A stretch of DNA of 8,015 nt, from assembly GCA_034722035.1 (NCBI GenBank), contig JAYENK010000045.1, forward strand, positions 1-8,015, written 5' to 3'. Numbering within the stretch: the first letter of the stretch is position 1; each line of letters starts with the position of its first letter. The stretch comes from JAYENK01 sp034722035. Lineage in GTDB: Bacteria > Patescibacteriota > Patescibacteriia > Patescibacteriales > UBA12075. This document shows positions 1 to 6,797 of this stretch, one piece after another. A program made the position numbers and the translations under genes. The notes under the pieces are model-generated. The model saw only the letters and a program-made list of their open reading frames with translations, did not search any database and was not told the origin of the DNA.

Positions 1-48
1 CTCAATTTTTTCTCTTTCATAAAGAGTAATTCTTGATATTTTTGACAT
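1..48 (-). CDS. N-terminal fragment of probable IS30-family transposase (partial)
   Basis: An ATG on the minus strand at 48-46 opens a frame that stays open to the window edge and encodes MSKISRITLYEREKIE. The stretch 'R-I-T-L-x-E-R-E-K-I-E' is what one expects at the start of IS30-family transposases, just before their N-terminal helix-turn-helix that binds the terminal repeats; this is family knowledge applied to only 16 residues. No SD sequence is visible upstream of the ATG. The catalytic DDE part, if present, lies outside the window. It could instead be another helix-turn-helix protein with a similar first helix. Confidence 0.45.
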   Translation of the reverse strand, partial: MSKISRITLYEREKIE

Positions 49-51
49 ATT

Positions 52-80
52 GGCAATTTACTTAATATTAGGTAATTGCC
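52..80. repeat. Inverted repeat GGCAATT/AATTGCC next to the transposase start
   Basis: GGCAATT (52-58) and AATTGCC (74-80) are perfect 7-base inverted arms around a 15-base AT-rich spacer. ATAT flanks (47-50 and 82-85) extend the symmetry with one mismatch. The repeat begins just upstream of the minus-strand start codon at 48. It could therefore be an operator for autoregulation or an RNA hairpin that limits transposase translation. Function is inferred from position only. Confidence 0.4.
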
Positions 81-188
81 TATATTACTATTATTTTAGA
101 GGTGGTGCAATAGGTATTGATTCTAGTATTTCTATATTGCCTTGACAATATATAAAAAGTGTTAATTATGTTCGTGAACTTGCACATC

Positions 189-330
189 AGTCTTGTAGTA
201 TATTCCAATCGTAAGATGATACGATTTTTACACAAGATGAGCCAAAAACAGGCTCATTTTGTGTTTTTCAGTATCATCTTGTATTGGAACGGATTTAGGT
301 TTATCGTATCATCTTGCGTTGGACAAGACT
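189..330. repeat. Nested palindromic repeat element
   Basis: Three related arms are visible. Arm A (205-224) reads CCAATCGTAAGATGATACGA. Arm B (271-289) and arm C (304-322) are both its near-perfect reverse complements, so A can pair with either. Between A and B sits a second hairpin, ACACAAGATGAGCC (230-243) with GGCTCATTTTGTGT (251-264), 14 pairs with one G-T. Outer arms AGTCTTGT (189-196) and ACAAGACT (323-330) close the A-C version. The core CAAGATGA-type motif recurs in all arms. No gene is convincing here; an 86-codon frame crosses the element but reads like translated repeat. This could be a small MITE-like element, a structured RNA, or a protein-binding repeat cluster. Confidence 0.75.
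230..268 (+). terminator. Terminator-like hairpin inside the palindromic element
   Basis: A 14-pair stem (230-243 with 251-264) and a 7-base AAAAACA loop are followed directly by TTTTC. The shape fits an intrinsic terminator on the + strand, but no gene upstream on this strand is visible that would need one. It may simply be the inner arm of the palindromic element. Confidence 0.35.
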
Positions 331-350
331 ATCAATTGATTTTAAGTATT

Positions 351-381
351 TTAATTGCTAGAATTAATATCAAGCAATTAA
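351..381 (+). repeat. AT-rich hairpin upstream of the phosphomannomutase gene
   Basis: TTAATTGCT (351-359) and AGCAATTAA (373-381) form nine perfect pairs. The stem is followed by a T-rich run (382-400) that includes TTTT and TTTTT blocks. It could be a weak intrinsic terminator isolating the phosphomannomutase gene from the repeat region, or just AT-rich spacer. No well-formed promoter was seen between here and the start codon at 441. Confidence 0.3.
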
Positions 382-440
382 TTTTATTTTATAGTTTTTA
401 TAAAAAAATAACAAGTTAAATTATAGTAACATTCAAAAAT

Positions 441-1781
441 ATGCCAACAAAAGCAGAAAGTTTTAAAGCTTATGATATTCGCGGGATTTATCCAGAGGAG
501 ATTGACCGTGAGACCGCCTACAATCTCGGTCGAGCTCTCATTACTTTTACGGGCGCCAAAACCGTGATTGTAGGGAAAGACGTGCGTATCTCAAGCGACA
601 CAATGGAAGAAGAATTAATTCGCGGTATCAATGATCAAGGCGCGAATGTGATCAAGCTCGGTCTTGCTACTTCTCCGCTCATTTATTATGCCAGTGGAAA
701 ATTGGACGTGGAGCTTGGGGTGATGATTACCGCTTCACACAATCCGGCCGAGTATAACGGATTCAAGCTTTGTCGTAAAAATGCGATTCCGATTGGAGAG
801 AGTTCGGGCATGGAAGAAATTAAAGCGCTCGTTCTAAACGCCAATTTTAATAATCCTGAGCAAAAAGGCGGTGTCACTACCAGTGAAAGCATTAAAGAAG
901 AATTGCACAAATATATTGCCGGTTTTTTTAAAAAAGCCGGAAAATGTAAAATTGTAGTTGATTTTGCCAATGCAATGGGTATCTTGGATCGAAAAGTTTT
1001 TACTCTATTGGGAGAATATATTGAAACAGTTTATATGTACGATGAATATGATGGCAATTTTCCCAATCATGAAGCCAACCCGCTTAAAACATCTACTTTA
1101 AAAGAACTGCAAAGGAAAGTAATAAAAGAAAAAGCCGACTTGGGCGTATCTTATGACGGGGATGCTGATCGAGTTGGTTTTGTTGATGAAATTGGAGAGG
1201 TGGTACCCATGGATTTTATCACAGGGTTAATTGCCAAGGAAGTGTTGAAGGATCATCCGGGCGGACTTATTTTGATGGACTTGCGCAGTTCTAACGCGGT
1301 GCAAGAGTTTATTGAAGCCTCGGACGGACGCGTAGACAAATGCCGGGTAGGACACTCTTTGATCAAAAAACAAATGTGTGAAGAAGGAGCAATTTTTGCC
1401 GGAGAACTTTCCGGACATTATTTTTTTGAAGAAAATTTTAAAGCCGAGCTCTCAACTCTGGCTATTATTATGATAATCAATCTGCTTAATGAGTCCGGCA
1501 AAACAATGTCAGAATTAGCGCACGAATTAAAAAAATATCACCATTCCGGTGAAATTAATTCTACTGTTAAAAGTAAAGAGAAAGTTTTTCTGAAATTAAA
1601 AGAGAAATATAGTGGCGGTGAGTTGAATGAACTTGATGGTGTTCGCATCGATTTTTCCGATTGGTGGTTTAATGTCCGCGCTTCTAATACCGAACCAAAA
1701 ATAAGGCTGAATCTGGAAGCAAAGACTAAAAAGATGATGGAAGAAAAAAGAGATGAAATTCTAAAAATTATCCGGGTTTAA
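441..1781 (+). CDS. manB: Phosphomannomutase/phosphoglucomutase
   Basis: A complete 446-residue enzyme of the alpha-D-phosphohexomutase superfamily. It interconverts hexose 6-phosphate and hexose 1-phosphate in the cytoplasm, feeding nucleotide-sugar synthesis for surface glycans. All four active-site loops are present in order: the phosphoserine loop TASHNP (97-102, Ser99), the Mg-binding loop DGDADR (239-244), the sugar-recognition loop GELSGH (321-326) and the phosphate-binding loop RASNTEP (413-419). VGHSLIK (303-309) matches the VGHSLIK/TGHSLIK segment of AlgC-type bifunctional enzymes, so both mannose and glucose phosphates are likely substrates. Length is normal for the family. ATG at 441 is followed by the typical KAYDIRGIYP opening (9-18); no SD is seen upstream. 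Lgt starts 50 bases after the stop, suggesting one transcript. The exact sugar preference cannot be read from sequence. Confidence 0.95.
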   Translation: MPTKAESFKAYDIRGIYPEEIDRETAYNLGRALITFTGAKTVIVGKDVRISSDTMEEELIRGINDQGANVIKLGLATSPLIYYASGKLDVELGVMITASHNPAEYNGFKLCRKNAIPIGESSGMEEIKALVLNANFNNPEQKGGVTTSESIKEELHKYIAGFFKKAGKCKIVVDFANAMGILDRKVFTLLGEYIETVYMYDEYDGNFPNHEANPLKTSTLKELQRKVIKEKADLGVSYDGDADRVGFVDEIGEVVPMDFITGLIAKEVLKDHPGGLILMDLRSSNAVQEFIEASDGRVDKCRVGHSLIKKQMCEEGAIFAGELSGHYFFEENFKAELSTLAIIMIINLLNESGKTMSELAHELKKYHHSGEINSTVKSKEKVFLKLKEKYSGGELNELDGVRIDFSDWWFNVRASNTEPKIRLNLEAKTKKMMEEKRDEILKIIRV

Positions 1782-1831
1782 AATTGACGGATAAGGATAT
1801 TGTTTGCTTTAATAATAAGGTAACACAAAAT

Positions 1832-2656
1832 ATGTCAATACTGCATACGTTTATCCCAAATGCCATCTTAATCCAAATCGGACCACTTACGATTTATTAT
1901 TATGGTATTTTGATTGTGAGTGGAATTTTGATTTCCACTATAATTGTATTGAAATTAGCCCAAAGATACGCTGTTGATAAGAATAAATTAATCGATCTTT
2001 TGTTTTGGTTGCTTATTTTTGGTTTAGCCGGCGGCCGATTTTATCATGTTATGCTTGAATTCCCGTATTATTTGGCTCACCCTTTGGATATTTTTAAAGT
2101 ATGGCAAGGCGGATTGGCTATTCATGGCGGGATTATTGCCGGACTATCTGCTTTATATATATTTAGCAAAAAAAATCAAATTAATTTTTGGCTCCTTTCC
2201 GCCTTAATTGTCCCCGGCCTGGCACTGGCGCAAGCAATCGGCAGGGTCGGTAATTATTTCAATCAAGAATTATTCGGTTTGCCCACTTTTCTTCCTTGGG
2301 GCATCCCGATTGAAATTCAAAATAGAGTCGCTCCTTATTTTAACTCAGAATATTATCATCCTACTTTCCTCTATGAATCAATCGGTAATTTATTGATTTT
2401 TATATTGCTCATGTTCTTTCATTCTTATATTATTAAGCATAAAATACAGAAAAAAACAGATAATAAGATTTTTATTGTATTAAGTTTGAGCTATCTTATT
2501 CTCTACTCTTTGCTCCGCTTTGGCCTCGAGTTTATCCGTATCGATCCTACTCCCGAATTTCTATTCTTCCGTTTCCCGCAAATTGTTAGTTTGATTATAA
2601 TTTTTATTTCTGTTTATTATTTGTATGTGATAAAAAAAGAAAAAAATAGAACGTAA
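1832..2656 (+). CDS. lgt: Prolipoprotein diacylglyceryl transferase (Lgt)
   Basis: An integral membrane enzyme that transfers diacylglycerol from phosphatidylglycerol to the lipobox cysteine of prolipoproteins. The Lgt signature is intact: GRVGNYFNQELFG at residues 137-149, with the essential Arg138, Asn141 and Glu146. Also present are IHGG (97-100) with the conserved His98, the N-terminal IYYYG (21-25), HPTFLYE (176-182) and the C-terminal RFGLEFIR (229-236). About seven hydrophobic segments fit the known fold. I chose ATG 1832 (274 residues) over the longer frame opening with TTG at 1784. The family starts with a short stretch before 'IGPLTIYYYG', the extra 16 residues are not Lgt-like, and a weak TAAGGT lies 11 bases upstream of 1832. 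The gene follows the phosphomannomutase closely, probably in the same transcript. Confidence 0.95.
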   Translation: MSILHTFIPNAILIQIGPLTIYYYGILIVSGILISTIIVLKLAQRYAVDKNKLIDLLFWLLIFGLAGGRFYHVMLEFPYYLAHPLDIFKVWQGGLAIHGGIIAGLSALYIFSKKNQINFWLLSALIVPGLALAQAIGRVGNYFNQELFGLPTFLPWGIPIEIQNRVAPYFNSEYYHPTFLYESIGNLLIFILLMFFHSYIIKHKIQKKTDNKIFIVLSLSYLILYSLLRFGLEFIRIDPTPEFLFFRFPQIVSLIIIFISVYYLYVIKKEKNRT

Positions 2657-2658
2657 TA

Positions 2659-2686
2659 TTGGAAAAACCAAAGAACATGGTATAAT
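2659..2686 (+). promoter_or_regulatory. Extended -10 promoter for trpS-valS
   Basis: TTGGAA (2659-2664), a 16-base spacer, then TATAAT (2681-2686) preceded by TGG (2678-2680), which forms an extended -10 element. Transcription would begin near 2693, leaving a leader of about 30 bases before trpS. The site lies in the only sizeable gap of the block (2657-2721), directly after lgt. Confidence 0.65.
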
Positions 2687-2721
2687 TAATAATGTTTGAA
2701 TTTACTATTATTTAAAAAAAT

Positions 2722-3729
2722 ATGGACAATAAAAAAGAAAAAATAGAACTAGGAGTGGAAATTCTTACTGGGATTAGACCGACCGGCGATTTAACGGTTG
2801 CCAACTACTTAGGTGCGGTTTTGCCGATTTTGAAAATGCAAGAAGAGGGTAAGCGGTCGGTTTTGTTTGTGGCTGATTTACATGCGCTTACTACCAATGA
2901 ACCGGCAGAGACAAAAAAATATTGTCTAAACGTTATTGCTGATTATGTCGCGCTTGGGATTGATCCGCGAAAAACCATTATTTATCGCCAATCCGATGTT
3001 GCCGAAGAAACCACTGTTCTAATGACTTATCTGGCCAGGCACATCAGCGTAGCCGAACTTTTGCGTACGCCAACCCTAAAAGAGAAAATGCAAACTGAGA
3101 GCGAAGAAAAGCTAAAACAAGCCAACGCTCTTCTTTTTATGTATCCGGTATTAATGGCGGCTGATATTCTATTACAAAGATCCGTGGCGGTTCCGGTCGG
3201 AGAAGATCAGGTAGTTCATTTGGAAATAACCCGTAAACTGGCTAATCGCTTCAACAAAAAATATGGTGACACCTTTCCTGCTCCTGCGTTGATGCAAAGA
3301 AAAGCGCTGCGTTTGCTTTCACTCCGTGGTGAAGGGAAGATGAGCAAATCCAATCCGTCGGGAGCAATTTTTTTGAGCGAAGATATTAAAAGCATTGAGA
3401 AAAAGATCAAAAAAGCCGAGACCGCGATTGAAGGTGAAATGACTCCGCGCATGGAAAGTCATTTATTGTTAAGCAAAAGTCTATGTCAAGACAAAAATGA
3501 CGCAAAACAGATTGACGCGCTTCTTGTCCAACATAAAAACGGTGAAGCCGTAATGGGAGAATTTAAAAAATTGATGGCAAAAATTATTATTTCTTTTGTA
3601 GAGGATTTTCAAAGCAAACGAGCCAAGATTACAGACGAACAAGTGAGAGCGATATTGAAAGACGGAGCTGTAACTGCCCGCAAAAACGCGGCCAAAACTC
3701 TTGAGATAATGAAAAATAGATTATATTAA
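2722..3729 (+). CDS. trpS: Tryptophanyl-tRNA synthetase
   Basis: A class I aminoacyl-tRNA synthetase of 335 residues, the usual bacterial length, that charges tRNA-Trp in the cytoplasm. The opening ILTGIRPTGDLTVANYLGAV (14-33) aligns with the TrpS ATP-binding signature, but the HIGH motif position reads TVAN (25-28) instead of the usual LHLGN/HIGH type. The KMSKS loop is perfect (206-210, in GEGKMSKS). MYPVLMAADILL (140-151) and GEDQVVHLEITR (160-171) are the tryptophan-pocket and tRNA-side motifs typical of TrpRS, separating it from TyrRS. ATG 2722 gives a short lysine-rich N-terminus before the first strand; no SD is visible. It has its own promoter just upstream and valS starts 15 bases after its stop, so the two synthetases are almost certainly co-transcribed. 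Confidence 0.93.
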   Translation: MDNKKEKIELGVEILTGIRPTGDLTVANYLGAVLPILKMQEEGKRSVLFVADLHALTTNEPAETKKYCLNVIADYVALGIDPRKTIIYRQSDVAEETTVLMTYLARHISVAELLRTPTLKEKMQTESEEKLKQANALLFMYPVLMAADILLQRSVAVPVGEDQVVHLEITRKLANRFNKKYGDTFPAPALMQRKALRLLSLRGEGKMSKSNPSGAIFLSEDIKSIEKKIKKAETAIEGEMTPRMESHLLLSKSLCQDKNDAKQIDALLVQHKNGEAVMGEFKKLMAKIIISFVEDFQSKRAKITDEQVRAILKDGAVTARKNAAKTLEIMKNRLY

Positions 3730-3744
3730 AAATAAATAATAAGT

Positions 3745-6471
3745 ATGGATAAGTCATATAATTTTAAAGAAAACGAAGATAGGATTTATCAAAACTGGGA
3801 AAGGAAAGGATTTTTCCAGCCCAAGGCTGGTCCGTCTCGGGCGGATAATCCGGATAATCTTAAATTGGAAAAAGACGCCAAGCCGTACACGATTGTTCTT
3901 CCTCCACCCAATGTAACCGGCACGCTTCATATGGGGCATGCCGGCATGTTGGCGATTGAGGATGTACTTATTCGTTATCATCGCATGCAAGGTGAGCGTA
4001 CTCTTTGGGTGCCTGGCACTGATCATGCTGCTATTGCCACTCAGACCAAAGTAGAAAAAATTATCGAAGAAGAAGATAAAACGCGCCATACTTTGGGACG
4101 AAAAGAATTTCTTGCACGCGTTAACAAAATTGCCCGAGAATCACATGACACAATTGTAGGTCAATGCAAAAAAATGGGCGCGTCTTTGGATTGGTCGCGT
4201 GAAGCTTATACTTTGGATGAAACCAGGAACAGGGCAGTGAATTTTGTGTTTAAATTGATGTATGACGATGGATTGATTTATCGCGGTGAGCGAATTGTTA
4301 ATTGGTGTCCGCGTTGTCATTCGACCTTAGCAGATGACGAAGTTGAATATAAAGAACAGAAAGCCAAACTTTATTATTTTAAATACGATAAAAATTTTCC
4401 TATTATAATCGCAACTACCCGGCCGGAAACAAAGCTGGGTGACACTGCTGTTGCGGTTAATCCCAAAGATGAGCGCTATAAAAATTTAATCGGCAAAGAA
4501 TTTGAAGTTGATTTTGTCGGTGTAGCCCTTAAAATAAAAATTATTGCCGATAGGGAAGTTGATATGGATTTTGGCACCGGTGCGCTTGGCGTTACTCCGG
4601 CTCACTCTGCGATTGACTGGGTAATGGCTGAAAACAATGATCTTGAAATTATTAAAGTAATTAATGAAGATGGTTTAATTAAAAATAATTTTTCAAAATA
4701 CAGCGGTAAGAATGTTGAAGAAGCACGGGCAATGATTGTAAAAAACCTAAATAAGTCCGGGCTAATGGAGAAAGAAGAAGAAATTGATAACAAACTTTCA
4801 CTTTGCTATCGCTGCGATACTGCGATTGAGCCTTTACCAAGTTTGCAATGGTTTATTGATGTTAATAGAAAAGTTGAACATCTGAATGGTAAAAGCATTA
4901 AAGAAACCTGTTTGGAGGCTGTTCGGTCCGGTATTTTTGGTCGGGATAAAATTAAAATAGTGCCGGAACGTTTTGAAAAGAATTATTTCCACTGGATGGA
5001 GAATCTTCGTGACTGGTGCATAAGCAGACAAATTTGGTTCGGGCATCAAGTGCCGGTGTGGTACAAATCAACAGTTAACAATTCACAATTAACCATTAAC
5101 AAAAAAGAGGATATTTATGTTGGGGTTGAGGCACCGGAAGGGGAAGGGTGGAAACGTGACGAGGATACGCTTGATACCTGGTTTTCTTCCGGGATGTGGA
5201 CTTTTTCGACATTGGCGCATAGTCCGGATGAAATCAGAATTGAAAACGGAAAATTGGTGATTGATTCGGAAGATTTTAAAAACTTTCACCCTATAGAGGT
5301 TCTGGAAACCGGATATGATATACTTTTTTTCTGGGTGGCTCGCATGATTATTATGACAACTTATGCCCTTAATGATATTCCTTTTCAGGATGTTTATTTA
5401 CATGGCTTGGTTCTAGATGAGAAAGGTAAGAAGATGAGTAAATCCAAGGGCAATGTGATTGATCCGCTAGACATGATAGAAAAATACGGTACCGATGCAA
5501 CTCGCTTATCACTTATAATTGGTTCAACTCCGGGGAATGATATGCGTTTATCCGAGGAAAAAGTCGCTGGGTTTCGGAATTTGGTAAATAAGCTGTGGAA
5601 TATTTATCGGTATGGAATTAAGAATTATGAATTAAGAATTAAGAATTATGAAATAGATTTTGATAAAATTTCATTGGTTGATGCTTGGATAATAAAGTCG
5701 ATTGATGATGTTATTTTAGAAATTACTGATTGTCTTGAAAATTATAAATTTTCACAGGCCGGTGAGAGGCTTAGGGAATTTACTAGGGATGAATTAGCTG
5801 ATTGGTATTTGGAAACAACTAAATTTCAAAAAAGTAAAGAAATAGAGAAAGTGTTAGGCTATACGTTAATAAATCTTTTAAGATTGTGGCACCCTTTTAT
5901 TCCTTTTATTACTGAGGTTTTGTGGAAAAATTTTAGTTTTAATAAACAGTTAATTATTTCTGAATGGCCAAAGATTGAAAAAACCGCAGATGATAAGAGA
6001 AAAGCTTTAAAAGGGGTAAAATTTGAAATTATTAAAAATGCTATCATTGCCATCCGAAATGCTCGAGCGGAAAATAAAGTAGAGCCAAGCCGAAAGGTTA
6101 AAGCGATTATTTATGCCGGCGATAATATTGGTTTAATAAAAGAAAATAAAGCTTTAATTAAGGGGATGAGGACCGGAATTGAATCAATTGAAATTAAAGA
6201 GAGCGGACCAAAGCCGGAAAAGGCAATATTTGTGGCAGTTGAGGGTATTGAAATATATTTGCTTGGAGCGGTTGATGAGAAAAAAGAAAAAAAGCGGCTT
6301 AAGGAATCGATTGAACGGTTGAGGCAATTAATTACAATGACCAAAAAAAAATTAAGTGATAAAAATTTTGTGGAGCGCGCGCCAGGAGCGATTGTTGATA
6401 AGGAAAAGACAAGGCTGGAGGAATTTGGGATAGAAAAGAAAAAACTTGAAGATCAGTTTAAAAAATTATGA
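3745..6471 (+). CDS. valS: Valyl-tRNA synthetase
   Basis: A class I synthetase of 908 residues that charges tRNA-Val and edits mischarged threonine. The HIGH motif is HMGH (62-65, within PPPNVTGTLHMGH) and KMSKS is exact (563-567). The CP1 editing domain begins near TTRPET (224-229) and includes GVTPAHS. Two CxxC pairs, C188/C191 (NWCPRC) and C354/C357 (CYRC), flank the editing domain and probably bind zinc. LDTWFSSG (476-483) is the valine-pocket region. The anticodon-binding domain follows (about 650-790, with WHPFIPFITEVLW from 715), and the last ~65 residues form the charged coiled-coil arm typical of ValRS. Two loop insertions, residues 443-453 and 625-637, are encoded by AT-rich repeats and look recent. 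No SD precedes the ATG; the start agrees with the usual YNFKENEDRIYQNWE opening. Confidence 0.97.
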   Translation: MDKSYNFKENEDRIYQNWERKGFFQPKAGPSRADNPDNLKLEKDAKPYTIVLPPPNVTGTLHMGHAGMLAIEDVLIRYHRMQGERTLWVPGTDHAAIATQTKVEKIIEEEDKTRHTLGRKEFLARVNKIARESHDTIVGQCKKMGASLDWSREAYTLDETRNRAVNFVFKLMYDDGLIYRGERIVNWCPRCHSTLADDEVEYKEQKAKLYYFKYDKNFPIIIATTRPETKLGDTAVAVNPKDERYKNLIGKEFEVDFVGVALKIKIIADREVDMDFGTGALGVTPAHSAIDWVMAENNDLEIIKVINEDGLIKNNFSKYSGKNVEEARAMIVKNLNKSGLMEKEEEIDNKLSLCYRCDTAIEPLPSLQWFIDVNRKVEHLNGKSIKETCLEAVRSGIFGRDKIKIVPERFEKNYFHWMENLRDWCISRQIWFGHQVPVWYKSTVNNSQLTINKKEDIYVGVEAPEGEGWKRDEDTLDTWFSSGMWTFSTLAHSPDEIRIENGKLVIDSEDFKNFHPIEVLETGYDILFFWVARMIIMTTYALNDIPFQDVYLHGLVLDEKGKKMSKSKGNVIDPLDMIEKYGTDATRLSLIIGSTPGNDMRLSEEKVAGFRNLVNKLWNIYRYGIKNYELRIKNYEIDFDKISLVDAWIIKSIDDVILEITDCLENYKFSQAGERLREFTRDELADWYLETTKFQKSKEIEKVLGYTLINLLRLWHPFIPFITEVLWKNFSFNKQLIISEWPKIEKTADDKRKALKGVKFEIIKNAIIAIRNARAENKVEPSRKVKAIIYAGDNIGLIKENKALIKGMRTGIESIEIKESGPKPEKAIFVAVEGIEIYLLGAVDEKKEKKRLKESIERLRQLITMTKKKLSDKNFVERAPGAIVDKEKTRLEEFGIEKKKLEDQFKKL
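5073..5102 (+). repeat. In-frame AT-rich repeat insertion in valS (first)
   Basis: The bases contain repeated TTAAC/AATT units (GTTAACAATTC, ACAATTAACC, ATTAAC) and encode VNNSQLTINK (444-453). Other ValRS proteins pass almost directly from GHQxPxWY to xxIYVG here, so this extra segment sits in a loop. The bases are unlike the flanking coding sequence. The reading frame is kept. Confidence 0.6.
5616..5651 (+). repeat. In-frame direct repeat insertion in valS (second)
   Basis: The 15-mer AATTAAGAATTATGA occurs twice, at 5616-5630 and 5637-5651, with a period of 21 bases, so it encodes two copies of IKNYE-type peptide (IKNYELR then IKNYEID, 625-638). It lies just after the conserved NKLWN segment, in the linker before the anticodon-binding domain where other ValRS proteins vary. 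The 21-base period preserves the frame. Confidence 0.7.
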
Positions 6472-6485
6472 TTTTTATGTTGGTA

Positions 6486-6516
6486 TTGACAAGTATAATA
6501 TTTATGATATTATAAT
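6486..6516 (+). promoter_or_regulatory. Promoter of the T-box leader
   Basis: TTGACA at 6486-6491 is a perfect -35 element. TATAAT at 6511-6516 is a perfect -10 but with a long 19-base spacer; the overlapping ATTATA at 6509-6514 gives 17. Transcription would start near 6523, about 20 bases before the first leader hairpin. It begins 14 bases after the valS stop, so the T-box unit has its own promoter. Confidence 0.6.
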
Positions 6517-6544
6517 TTTAGTTATTTACAACTATAAAATTCAT

Positions 6545-6600
6545 GGTTAGTTCCCCTAATTATTTAGGGGATTGGGACTAACCGCCCCTTTAATTAGGGG
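6545..6600 (+). repeat. Tandem hairpins with mutually exclusive pairings at the 5' end of the leader
   Basis: GGTTAGT (6545-6551) pairs with ACTAACC (6577-6583). Inside it TCCCCTAA (6552-6559) pairs with TTAGGGGA (6564-6571), leaving a 5-base bulge TTGGG (6572-6576) on the 3' side. A second small stem follows, CCCCT (6585-6589) with AGGGG (6596-6600). In addition CCCCTAATTA (6553-6562) is perfectly complementary to TAATTAGGGG (6591-6600), so two different folds compete. Confidence 0.65.
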
Positions 6601-6797
6601 AGGATGGTTTTTGCGCTAGTGAAAGCCCGGCTTCCTCCGTAATCATAGGATAATTGATGTTGGTTCTTGTTCTTAAGAGTATAAAGTCAGTAAAGCGCTC
6701 CAGCTTGTGCCGGTGAATAAAGGTGGTACCGCGGGCATGTTATTTCCCTTCGGGAAAGTCGCACTACAAATGTGGCATATCCGAATAAGAAATGAAT

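Larger units (their letters stand above)
1..116 (-). mobile_element. Possible end of an IS30-like insertion sequence
   Basis: The transposase-like start at 48 reads out of the window, so its upstream side (49 to about 116) would hold the element's terminal repeat. GAGGTGGTGCAAT at 99-111 resembles the GTTGCA/GGTGCA-type cores found near IS30-family ends. The other end lies outside the window, so neither the inverted-repeat match nor a target duplication can be seen. The boundary is a guess. Confidence 0.28.

Noticed and set aside
142..170. TTGACA with a possible downstream -10
   Set aside because: TTGACA at 142-147 is good, but no acceptable -10 lies at 16-18 bases (best is ATTATG), and no gene follows for 270 bases.
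203..330. Integron attC-like site (GTTGGAC at 318-324 fits GTTRRRY)
   Set aside because: The partner RYYYAAC is not matched on the other arm, there is no integrase, and the three-arm layout does not fit attC.
189..330. CRISPR array
   Set aside because: The repeats are inverted and unevenly spaced, with no unique spacers of constant length and no cas genes.
159..419. 86-codon + strand ORF across the palindromic region
   Set aside because: Its sequence is a translation of the inverted repeats and AT-rich spacer, has no SD and no coherent protein character.
1784..1831. TTG-started 16-residue extension of Lgt
   Set aside because: The added residues are not Lgt-like; the family start matches ATG 1832.
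6545..6600. Intrinsic terminator for valS
   Set aside because: The hairpins lack a following T-tract and lie downstream of a good promoter, so they belong to the T-box leader.
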